Source: an uncultured Chryseolinea sp. (lineage in GTDB: Bacteria > Bacteroidota > Bacteroidia > Cytophagales > Cyclobacteriaceae). Taken from it: a DNA stretch of 7,416 nt. A program made the position numbers and the translations under genes. The stretch lies in assembly GCA_946478915.1 (NCBI GenBank), contig CAMLER010000239.1, forward strand, positions 1 to 7,416, in the 5' to 3' direction. The notes under the pieces are model-generated. The model made no database searches, was not told the DNA's origin, and worked only from the letters and a program-made list of their open reading frames with translations. Positions 1 to 5,845 of the stretch are shown one piece after another (positions within the stretch are counted from its first letter, which is position 1; the number at the start of each line of letters is the position of its first letter).

Positions 1-1071
1 CAGTATCTAAATCAGATTCCATGGTATTACGACTACCCGGAGACACCTGACACCGATTTTGAGGTAAAAGCGGTAAGACAACTCGGTCAGATAGATGGAG
101 AATATGACATTAGCCGAAAGGTGAACCTAAATTTCGGCGCGTTATATTTTACCGACCAGAGCACCGACGTTTCGTCTGATGAAAGGCTCCTGTCCCTGAA
201 TAACGTCGCTGTTTATGCACAAGCATTACTGAAGCACAGGTTGGCCAATGCCACAGTAGGATTTCGCTTCGAAAAAAACAACAAATATGATGGTGCATTC
301 GTGCCGCGAATAGCACTAACAAAAAAAATTGAGAATCTGCACTTCAAAGCGCTGTATAGTGCCTCCTTCCGTTCTCCGTCGTTACAAAACGTACAGTTGG
401 ATACGACCGGTGCTAAACCGGAACGTTCCAACGTTTTTGAATTTGAGCTCGGATATCAGTTCACACCCGAGATGCTACTTGCACTTAACGCATTTCACAT
501 TTCAACGCGCGACGTGATCATCTATGGATCCGAAGGAGAGGGAGACGAGTTTGATGAATGGTACGAAAGTTATGATAAGTCCGGAAGCAAAGGCTTCGAA
601 TTGGTCTATAGCATTCGAAAGAAACAATGGTATTCCCATCTTACATATTCTTTTAGCCAGGCAATTTCCGATAATGCAGTAGATAAATATGCTGTACCAC
701 AAACGCGAAAACAATACGTCGGCATGTCGGCGCACAAAGTAACGTTGAACACAAATATCTATGTTACATCCAAACTGAGCATCAATCCGACCCTCATTGC
801 TGCCAGTAAGCGATATGCATACGGTACAATCGATGTAAACGAGGAGTTGGTTTCCATAGCACTCGACCCATACTTGCTGACCAACCTATTTGTAAACTAC
901 AAAAATTTGGTTCCAGGCCTAACGTTGGGCGCTGGTATTTATGATATCTTAAATGATGGGCCGGGTGTTCCGCAAGCGTATAATGGAGGGTTGGGTGCAT
1001 ATGGCGCAATACCGGCAAGAAGCCGCGAATATGTGATTAAACTAGCTTATCAGGTAGATTTCAAGAAATAA
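1..1071 (+). CDS. TonB-dependent outer-membrane receptor, C-terminal part (5' truncated by window edge)
   Basis: The frame is open from base 1 to the TAA at 1069-1071, giving 356 visible residues. No start is visible, so the N-terminal plug domain and signal peptide lie upstream. The visible part reads as the end of a TonB-dependent receptor beta-barrel: alternating hydrophobic/aromatic strands, the family signature ASFRSPSLQN (visible residues about 121-130) followed by KPERSNVFEFELGY (about 139-152), and a final segment with AIPARSREYVIKLAYQVDF, the usual closing strand ending near an aromatic residue. Such receptors import a ligand (siderophore, vitamin, glycan or peptide) across the outer membrane using TonB-ExbBD energy. 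The ligand cannot be read from the barrel. The YfiR-like gene follows after 7 nt, suggesting co-transcription. An in-frame GTG at 121 is internal and not a start, because conserved-looking barrel sequence precedes it. Family assignment is confident; substrate is unknown. Confidence 0.9.
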   Translation, partial: QYLNQIPWYYDYPETPDTDFEVKAVRQLGQIDGEYDISRKVNLNFGALYFTDQSTDVSSDERLLSLNNVAVYAQALLKHRLANATVGFRFEKNNKYDGAFVPRIALTKKIENLHFKALYSASFRSPSLQNVQLDTTGAKPERSNVFEFELGYQFTPEMLLALNAFHISTRDVIIYGSEGEGDEFDEWYESYDKSGSKGFELVYSIRKKQWYSHLTYSFSQAISDNAVDKYAVPQTRKQYVGMSAHKVTLNTNIYVTSKLSINPTLIAASKRYAYGTIDVNEELVSIALDPYLLTNLFVNYKNLVPGLTLGAGIYDILNDGPGVPQAYNGGLGAYGAIPARSREYVIKLAYQVDFKK

Positions 1072-1078
1072 CTGCAAT

Positions 1079-1588
1079 ATGAAATTGTTAAGATCAAGCC
1101 TCATACTTGTTTTAATGTTGTGGGCCTTCACATCGCTGGCGCAAACCACAAACTACCAGGTCTACTCACTTTATGTCGTCAATATAGCTAAGTACTCTTC
1201 GTGGCCATCGCTAACTGGAGAGTTAAATATTACTGTCTTCGGAAAATCAAAAGTTTTCGATGAGTTGATGAAGCAAAAGGGAAAGAATGTAAATGGTCAT
1301 GAACTAAATGTAAAGCAGGCTGATAATCTTAACGATATCGGCCAGCCGCAGATCATTTACCTGGCTGATGGAAAAAGTAGCGCTCTGGATGATCTATTGA
1401 AACTTACAGAAGGAAAATCAGTTATGATCATTTGCGAAAGAGAAGGACTTCACAAGCGTGGAGCGGGCTTTAGCTTCGTCGTGATGGAAAACGGGACACT
1501 CCGATGCGATATGAATAGCACTGAACTCGAAAAACGTCAAATAAAGATTTCAAAAAATTTGACCGCGCTTACCAATTCGTCTATCTGA
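1079..1588 (+). CDS. YfiR-family (DUF4154) periplasmic protein
   Basis: This 169-residue protein starts at the ATG 7 nt after the receptor stop codon. Residues 1-21 are a signal peptide (basic MKLLR, hydrophobic core, cleavage expected after SLA, before Q22). The mature part fits the DUF4154/YfiR pattern: YQVYSLYVVNIAKYSSWP (about 26-43), a strand ITVFGKS (51-57), VNGHELNVKQ (71-80), IIYLADG (92-98), SVMIICEREG (114-123), then GAGFSFVVMENGTLRCDMN (128-146). In Pseudomonas, YfiR is a periplasmic repressor of the diguanylate cyclase YfiN. Here no GGDEF protein or YfiB-like lipoprotein is adjacent. The partner is instead an outer-membrane receptor, so the role may be periplasmic sensing tied to that receptor. 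This is inference. Two cysteines (C119, C143) could form a disulfide; Pseudomonas YfiR is also disulfide-bonded, but I cannot show equivalent positions. No clear Shine-Dalgarno sequence is present, so translation may be coupled to the receptor. Confidence 0.85.
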   Translation: MKLLRSSLILVLMLWAFTSLAQTTNYQVYSLYVVNIAKYSSWPSLTGELNITVFGKSKVFDELMKQKGKNVNGHELNVKQADNLNDIGQPQIIYLADGKSSALDDLLKLTEGKSVMIICEREGLHKRGAGFSFVVMENGTLRCDMNSTELEKRQIKISKNLTALTNSSI

Positions 1589-1702
1589 TGACTGCATAAC
1601 ATATAAAGCTTGCACAGCCAAGATTTTAGCAATTGTGGCCTTAGGTGTTCATAGGGAACTAAATCATTTCTATTTTTAAGCAAGATACCCATGAAATTTG
1701 TT

Positions 1703-1708
1703 AAGGGA
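1703..1708 (+). promoter_or_regulatory. Ribosome-binding site deciding the ndh start
   Basis: AAGGGA lies 7 nt upstream of the ATG at 1716. It is one of very few Shine-Dalgarno-like sequences in the window and favours the ATG at 1716 (or the adjacent ATG at 1719) over an in-frame TTG at 1698, which lies upstream of this site. The preceding gap (1589-1702) has a T-rich TATTTTTA at 1671-1678 that resembles a Bacteroidota -7 element, but I see no well-spaced -33 partner, so no promoter is called there. Confidence 0.5.
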
Positions 1709-1715
1709 TCTAGCT

Positions 1716-3047
1716 ATGATGCCAGAAGCTTTAATTGAAAAAAGTGACAAACCAAGGGTAATCATCCTGGGCGGGGGTTTTGCCGGATTGGAATTGGCTA
1801 AGTCATTACGTCATGCACCGGTCCAGGTAGTGCTTATAGACAAGCAAAACTTTCACACGTTCCAACCGCTGTTATATCAGGTGGCCACTGCCGGAATTGA
1901 GCCTTCATCGATTCTGTATCCCTTTCGAAAGATTTTTGATGATCAGCCAAACTTCTACTTCCGAATGGCCAGTGCGTTGCGTGTTGACACCGACAAGCAG
2001 ATACTAGAAACTTCAATCGGTTTTCTGGAGTATGACTATCTCGTAGTGGCTATGGGCGCTACCACAAATTTTTATGGAAATGCTGAAATCCAAAAGAAAG
2101 CCATTGCTATTAAAAGTGTAGAAGACGCTTTAGCCCTAAGGAACACGATACTTACCAATTTTGAAAAAGCGCTCCAGATCAAGGATGAACTACAGCTTAA
2201 TAGCCTGATGGATTTTGTGATTGTCGGTGGTGGACCAACCGGTGTTGAGCTGGCAGGTGCCCTAAGTGAACTTCGGAAACACGTTTTTCCGAAAGATTAT
2301 CCGGAATTAAATTTTGTCAACATGGACATTCATTTAATTCAAAGCGGTCCACAACTGCTTAAGGGAATGTCCGACGAGGCCGCTCATGAAGCAAAAGAAA
2401 TCCTCGAACGTGCTGGCGTAAAGTTATGGTTGAATTGCAGGGTAAAGTCTTACAATGGATTTAAAGTACAGCTCGATACCGGCGAATCACTTTGCACGCG
2501 AACACTAATATGGGCCGCTGGCGTTACATCTACGTCTTTAGAAGGGTTGGACCAGGCAAAACTCGCCAACGGTAACCGTCTCAAAGTTGACAGTTTCAGC
2601 AGGCTTGAGGGCTACTCCAATATTTTTGCTATCGGCGATATTGCCGCTATGATTACTGAGGAAACGCCCGATGGTTATGCGATGATGGCTCAGCCTGCTA
2701 TCCAACAGGGGAAATGGCTCGGTAAAAACCTGAAAAGATTACTCGAGAACAAAGAACTCCAGCCCTTCCGTTATCGCGACCAGGGCTCGATGGCGACCAT
2801 TGGAAGAAACAAGGCCGTAGCGGATTTTAAATTATTTGGAACCACGTTTAAAACCCAAGGCTTCCGCGCCTGGTTTGTGTGGATGTTTGTTCACCTCATG
2901 TCCTTAATCGGTTTTAGAAACAGGCTTGTTGTTTTTATCAATTGGATTTGGGCGTACTTTACGTATGATACTGGTATACGGCTAATCATCGGAAAGAAGA
3001 AAGAGAACGTTCCTGTGGAGAAAGTGGCGGAGAAGAGCGTTGTTTGA
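1716..3047 (+). CDS. ndh: Type II NADH:quinone oxidoreductase (NDH-2)
   Basis: A 443-residue flavoprotein, the usual NDH-2 size. It transfers electrons from NAD(P)H to membrane quinone without proton pumping, at the cytoplasmic face of the inner membrane. Counting from ATG 1716: first Rossmann motif VIILGGGFAG (15-24) for FAD, with acidic D42 ending the second strand; NFHTFQPLLYQVATAGIEPSS (45-65), typical of the family; second nucleotide-binding motif VIVGGGPTGVELAG (168-181) for NADH; FAIGDIA (304-310), the FAD/flavin motif; AQPAIQQG (325-332), the quinone-site AQxAxQxG motif. The C-terminal hydrophobic/amphipathic segments (about 383-424) anchor it to the membrane, followed by a charged tail. 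The strand ending the NADH fold reads IHLIQSGPQLL, with Gln209 where NADH-specific enzymes usually have Glu. The start was chosen for the AAGGGA site and because residues upstream of it look non-conserved. The gene is probably a separate transcription unit from the YfiR-like gene (127-nt gap). Confidence 0.93.
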   Translation: MMPEALIEKSDKPRVIILGGGFAGLELAKSLRHAPVQVVLIDKQNFHTFQPLLYQVATAGIEPSSILYPFRKIFDDQPNFYFRMASALRVDTDKQILETSIGFLEYDYLVVAMGATTNFYGNAEIQKKAIAIKSVEDALALRNTILTNFEKALQIKDELQLNSLMDFVIVGGGPTGVELAGALSELRKHVFPKDYPELNFVNMDIHLIQSGPQLLKGMSDEAAHEAKEILERAGVKLWLNCRVKSYNGFKVQLDTGESLCTRTLIWAAGVTSTSLEGLDQAKLANGNRLKVDSFSRLEGYSNIFAIGDIAAMITEETPDGYAMMAQPAIQQGKWLGKNLKRLLENKELQPFRYRDQGSMATIGRNKAVADFKLFGTTFKTQGFRAWFVWMFVHLMSLIGFRNRLVVFINWIWAYFTYDTGIRLIIGKKKENVPVEKVAEKSVV

Positions 3048-3049
3048 TT

Positions 3050-3079
3050 CGTTAATCGTTATCCGTTAATAGTTATCCG
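3050..3079 (+). repeat. Left heptad array (4 tandem 7-bp units)
   Basis: Four contiguous 7-bp units follow the ndh stop codon after 2 nt: CGTTAAT (3050-3056), CGTTATC (3057-3063), CGTTAAT (3064-3070) and AGTTATC (3071-3077), then CG. The unit consensus is CGTTA followed by AT or TC. A second array of the same unit occurs in inverted orientation at 3265-3295. Aligned unit for unit, the two arms agree at 24 of 30 positions, so they could pair as a long stem with a loop of about 185 nt. Confidence 0.8.
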
Positions 3080-3248
3080 GGGTTAGTGCGACATAAACAA
3101 GATGTGAGGATTAAAAAAACTGCAGTTCAATCGAGTCAAAATTTACAGGGTTCACGCGCAATGACAGAATCTATTCAAGTTTTTAAAGCTTCGATCGATT
3201 TTATTTCCTCCGCCACCAGTCAAACCGCACGCTCCACGATCAACGGAT

Positions 3249-3264
3249 CCCGATAGCCATCGGG
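3249..3264. repeat. Perfect stem-loop CCCGAT-AGCC-ATCGGG
   Basis: A perfect 6-bp inverted repeat (CCCGAT / ATCGGG) with a 4-nt AGCC loop directly abuts the inner end of the right heptad array. It lies 36 nt past the stop codon of the minus-strand membrane protein. Neither strand has a T-run after it, so it is not a textbook intrinsic terminator. Short GC-rich palindromes of this look are, from memory, common between genes in Bacteroidota; I could not verify that here. Confidence 0.7.
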
Positions 3265-3295
3265 ACGATTAACGATTAACGGATTACGGATAACG
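3265..3295 (-). repeat. Right heptad array (4 tandem 7-bp units, inverted relative to left array)
   Basis: Read on the minus strand from 3295: CGTTATC (3295-3289), CGTAATC (3288-3282), CGTTAAT (3281-3275), CGTTAAT (3274-3268), then CGT running into the stem-loop at 3264. The array begins 4 nt after the stop codon of the minus-strand gene ending at 3300, mirroring the left array after ndh. Each convergent gene therefore enters an array of the same orientation relative to its own transcription. No spacers separate the units and they are too short for a CRISPR. Confidence 0.8.
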
Positions 3296-3299
3296 GAAA

Positions 3300-4403
3300 C
3301 TAGATCTTAAAAAATATTCCCTTCCGATACAAAAACCTGCACATACTCCACTCCAGCGCGAATATGATCAGCGAGGTAATGATAGCCATCAGGGCTGTAG
3401 GTATATTAATCATGCTCATCAAACCATTTGTGATAGCACCGATGTATCCATTGAACCACCTGCCTGCCACTATTTCAATAAAGAGGTAGATGAATAATGA
3501 ATTCATCCCTACGATAATAAAAAATTCCACATAACGCTTATGGTGTCGCAAATCGATCCACCAATAAAAAAAACAAAGCGCAAGCAAACACCATCCGCCA
3601 GAGGCCAGAACAAATGAGCTGGTTGCAATGCGCTTGATGATCGGGGTAGTAGTAACATCCATTACATAGCCCAAAATCAAAGCGACGGTCCCCGTTATCA
3701 ATAGCCATTTTACCTTTTCGTTTGATGGCTTTGAGGTCAATAACAACTTCCCCACCAGCGCGCCCCAAATGGTATGCGCGGCAGTCGGTAAGGCATTTAT
3801 AGCGACCCATCCACCGCCGTTGATCTTGTTCATCAATACAAGATCCATATAATTTCCGAAGTTGTGCTGGTCAGTGAAAGGCTGATCGAAGTTGGGAATG
3901 TTTGTAAACCGGTAAAGTATTTCTGTAAGAAGCAGCAATCCTAAACTAAAGGCTATCTGGGCACTGTAAGACCATCGAAAAATAAAAAATGCGACAAGGG
4001 TGGTGAACGACAGTTGGGTCAATACATCCCAAAGTTCAAATGAAAGTCCGCCGGGACGAACGGCGTAATCGAGAACTCCCCAGAAAAATAGCCAACAGGA
4101 TCTTTTGAAGACCTTAACAAAGGAAACTCGCCACGGAACACCAGCAACCTGTTGACGATGCAGAGAATAAGCCATCGCCGTGCCTGCCATAAACATAAAT
4201 CCAGGCTGGATCAGGTCCCAAAATCTCAAGCCATTCCATGGGTGATGGAAGAACTGTTGAATAATAAATTGAACGCCTGTACCTTCAGTTACGTCATTGA
4301 GATTATCGTAGAGCCGGGTGCTTTCCAACATCAGTAAAACCATGATCAGTCCGCGCATGAAGTCCAGCGAAAGCAGACGGCCGCTGTGAGGTTGTAGAGT
4401 CAT
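3300..4403 (-). CDS. Polytopic membrane protein, DUF5009 / HGSNAT-like acyltransferase family
   Basis: A 367-residue integral membrane protein with about ten hydrophobic segments (roughly 12-28, 62-80, 99-113, 128-143, 148-165, 205-222, 232-250, 260-283, 292-314, 335-356). The N-terminus has RLLSLDFMRGLIMVLLML (9-26), the SLDxxRG signature shared by the YeiB, DUF1624, DUF5009 and acyltransferase-3 groups. It is followed by HHPWNGLRFWDLIQPGFMFMAG (53-74), matching the W-N-G...D...P.F.F..G motif of heparan-alpha-glucosaminide N-acetyltransferase-like proteins. Further conserved-looking blocks are AINALPTAAHTIWGALVGKLLL (201-222) and VGMNSLFIYLFIEI (298-311). Members are thought to move acyl groups across the inner membrane onto a glycan, but activity for this protein is inference. 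H53/H54 or H210 are candidate catalytic residues. The ATG at 4403 is the only start preserving the SLD signature. It is convergent with ndh and divergent from the amidohydrolase gene. Confidence 0.8.
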   Translation of the reverse strand: MTLQPHSGRLLSLDFMRGLIMVLLMLESTRLYDNLNDVTEGTGVQFIIQQFFHHPWNGLRFWDLIQPGFMFMAGTAMAYSLHRQQVAGVPWRVSFVKVFKRSCWLFFWGVLDYAVRPGGLSFELWDVLTQLSFTTLVAFFIFRWSYSAQIAFSLGLLLLTEILYRFTNIPNFDQPFTDQHNFGNYMDLVLMNKINGGGWVAINALPTAAHTIWGALVGKLLLTSKPSNEKVKWLLITGTVALILGYVMDVTTTPIIKRIATSSFVLASGGWCLLALCFFYWWIDLRHHKRYVEFFIIVGMNSLFIYLFIEIVAGRWFNGYIGAITNGLMSMINIPTALMAIITSLIIFALEWSMCRFLYRKGIFFKI

Positions 4404-4445
4404 AGGTGTAGCGCGGGAAATTCCCTTTCAGTTTTCAGTTGGAGC

Positions 4446-4477
4446 ATAAAGTAAATAATTAACTGCAAGTGCGCAAA
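4446..4477 (-). promoter_or_regulatory. Candidate promoter for the minus-strand membrane-protein gene
   Basis: On the minus strand, TTTG (4477-4474) and TACTTTAT (4453-4446) are separated by 20 nt. This fits the Bacteroidota sigma-A pattern of TTTG at -33 and TAnnTTTG at -7, apart from the last two bases. Transcription would begin near 4440, giving a leader of about 35 nt before the ATG at 4403. Confidence 0.45.
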
Positions 4478-4669
4478 GCCGTGGGCAAAATCAGACGGCC
4501 TGTTGGTGGCTTTACCTGTTAGAATTATTCCGCCGGTACGCCAAGTGACTTCGAAATTTCATTGCGTTATCATAGAGCAGCGCAACAATTTTCGCATCTC
4601 GATTCGCATGCTAACTCCGTGGAAAATACAGACCCCCCGCCACGCTGAGTCCTCAGAGTTCAGAATCTG

Positions 4670-4700
4670 TTGACGCTATTAAAGGGAATTTGTACTTTCA
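4670..4700 (+). promoter_or_regulatory. Candidate promoter for the amidohydrolase gene
   Basis: TTG (4670-4672, within TTGAC) and TACTTTCA (4693-4700) are 20 nt apart, the same spacing and same TACTTT core as the divergent promoter. Transcription would begin around 4705-4708, leaving a short A-rich leader before the ATG at 4719. That argues against the in-frame TTG at 4701 as a start. Confidence 0.4.
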
Positions 4701-4718
4701 TTGCCAATAAACTACACT

Positions 4719-5777
4719 ATGCGGAACATCATCATCATCCTGGCAGCTATCCTGTTTTCTTGTGGCTCCGATCATTATTCGATCGAAGACTTTTCAAAAG
4801 TTGAAAAGATTGACACGCACATGCACCTCAATTCCGCAGACCCAGCCCTAACACAACAGGCCCGCGATGACAATTTCAAGCTACTTACGGTGAACGTCGA
4901 TGTCAACGATTATGTCTCGGTAGAGGATCAGGAACGATTTGCATTGCAACAGATCGAGCAATCCCCCGATAATCTGCAATACCTAACCGCATTTACACTT
5001 GAAGGCTGGGATTCTGCCGGATGGGCTGATCGTGTTATCTCCCGTCTACAAAACTCTTTTGAAGAAGGTGCGCTGGGTATTAAGCTTTGGAAAAATATTG
5101 GTATGGTTTATAAAGATTCCGCCGATCAATTTATTATGATCGACAATCCGAGGTTCGATCCTGTTATTGAATACATCATCAAACAAGATAAAACTGTGAT
5201 GGCGCATCTTGGCGAACCAAAAAATTGCTGGCTACCGCTCGAGGAGATGACAGTAAATAACGACAGATCGTATTTCAAAAATCATCCTGAATACCATATG
5301 TACCTGCATCCAGAGTTTCCATCATATGAAGACCAGATTAATGCTCGCGACCGCTTCGTAGAAAAGCATCCCGATATGCGATTTGTAGGAGCTCATCTCG
5401 GAAGTCTTGAGTGGGATGTTCATGAACTGGCGAAGCGACTGGATAAGTTTCCAAATATGGCCGTCGATATGGCGGCGAGGATTCCTCACCTACAGCACCA
5501 AACAATTTCTAATCGTGACAAGGTAAGGCAATTCTTCATTGACTATCAGGATCGCCTCATATACGCGACTGATTCAGGAATATCCGAGGATTCAAACCCT
5601 GATAATGAACGTAAGGACTTGCACAACACCTGGATGAAAGATTGGAAATATTTTGTCAGCGATTCCACATTAACATCACCGCATGTAAATGGAGAATTTC
5701 AGGGTCTCAAATTACCCAGGAATGTCATAGACAAAATTTACCGTGAAAACGCAAAAAAATGGTTTAAGATGAAATGA
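4719..5777 (+). CDS. Lipoprotein metal-dependent amidohydrolase (amidohydrolase-2 family, TIM-barrel)
   Basis: Starting at ATG 4719 the protein has 352 residues. MRNIIIILAAILFSC is a short lipoprotein signal with lipobox LFSC and lipidated Cys15, so it should be anchored in the envelope, facing the periplasm or outside. An in-frame TTG at 4701 would add six residues that spoil this compact signal. The mature domain carries the metal-site set of the amidohydrolase superfamily: KIDTHMHL with H34 and H36, GIKLWKNIG with K122, MAHLGEP with H163, FVGAHLGS with H226, and YATDSG with D285. The end, LPRNVIDKIYRENAKKWF, matches the usual NaxxxF-like closing helix. All expected ligands appear present, so it should be an active hydrolase or decarboxylase. 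The substrate cannot be read from the sequence. It is divergent from the membrane acyltransferase-like gene and may share control with it. No Shine-Dalgarno sequence is seen. Confidence 0.85.
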   Translation: MRNIIIILAAILFSCGSDHYSIEDFSKVEKIDTHMHLNSADPALTQQARDDNFKLLTVNVDVNDYVSVEDQERFALQQIEQSPDNLQYLTAFTLEGWDSAGWADRVISRLQNSFEEGALGIKLWKNIGMVYKDSADQFIMIDNPRFDPVIEYIIKQDKTVMAHLGEPKNCWLPLEEMTVNNDRSYFKNHPEYHMYLHPEFPSYEDQINARDRFVEKHPDMRFVGAHLGSLEWDVHELAKRLDKFPNMAVDMAARIPHLQHQTISNRDKVRQFFIDYQDRLIYATDSGISEDSNPDNERKDLHNTWMKDWKYFVSDSTLTSPHVNGEFQGLKLPRNVIDKIYRENAKKWFKMK

Positions 5778-5809
5778 CCTATACGAAAGATGTTATTCAT
5801 CCAAATTAA

Positions 5810-5821
5810 TTTCGTACGAAA
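5810..5821. repeat. 12-bp palindrome TTTCGTACGAAA between convergent genes
   Basis: A perfect 12-bp palindrome lies in the 68-bp gap between the amidohydrolase stop and the maltokinase stop. A third half-site, TACGAAA, occurs at 5782-5788, so TACGAAA (5782-5788) and TTTCGTA (5810-5816) can also pair across a 21-nt loop. It may act as a weak transcription end signal for the convergent genes. It lacks the GC-rich stem and T-tract of a standard terminator. Confidence 0.4.
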
Positions 5822-5845
5822 GCAAAAATCACGTTTGTCTAAAAG

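Larger units (their letters stand above)
4404..4718. other. Divergent intergenic regulatory region
   Basis: This 315-bp gap separates two divergent genes and holds two candidate promoters (listed separately). An identical 11-bp sequence, AAAGGGAATTT, occurs on the minus strand at 4428-4418 (in the leader of the membrane-protein gene) and on the plus strand at 4681-4691 (inside the amidohydrolase promoter spacer). The first copy is part of the palindrome GGGAAATTCCC (4415-4425). A tandem TTTCAGT duplication occupies 4426-4439. Two small hairpins occur: TTGCG/CGCAA (4562-4566 with 4581-4585) and CTGAG-TC-CTCAG (4645-4656), the latter just upstream of the amidohydrolase promoter. I see no credible gene in the gap. 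Confidence 0.5.

Noticed and set aside
1691..1738. A 15-codon upstream frame (ATG 1691, TGA 1736-1738) overlapping the ndh start
   Set aside because: It could act as a leader peptide, but nothing beyond an ATG supports translation, and the AAGGGA site is positioned for the ndh ATG at 1716.
3111..3198. Short palindromes AACTGCAGTT (3118-3127) and TCGATCGA (3191-3198) in the core between the arrays
   Set aside because: Each is 8-10 bp, isolated, and expected to occur occasionally by chance. They show no spacing relation to each other or to the arrays.
3161..3256. A 31-codon open frame (starts MTESIQVFK) inside the region between the heptad arrays
   Set aside because: It has no ribosome-binding site and no recognisable family, and its stop codon falls inside the CCCGAT/ATCGGG stem-loop. 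A frame this short is expected by chance. Conservation in relatives would be needed to revive it.
3249..3264. Intrinsic terminator for the minus-strand membrane-protein gene
   Set aside because: The hairpin is perfect but is not followed by a T-run on either strand, so it is listed as a stem-loop and not as a terminator.
3048..3299. CRISPR array or insertion sequence at the repeat-flanked gap
   Set aside because: The 7-bp units are directly abutting with no spacers. There is no transposase, no defined terminal inverted repeats with target duplication, and no cas gene in the window.
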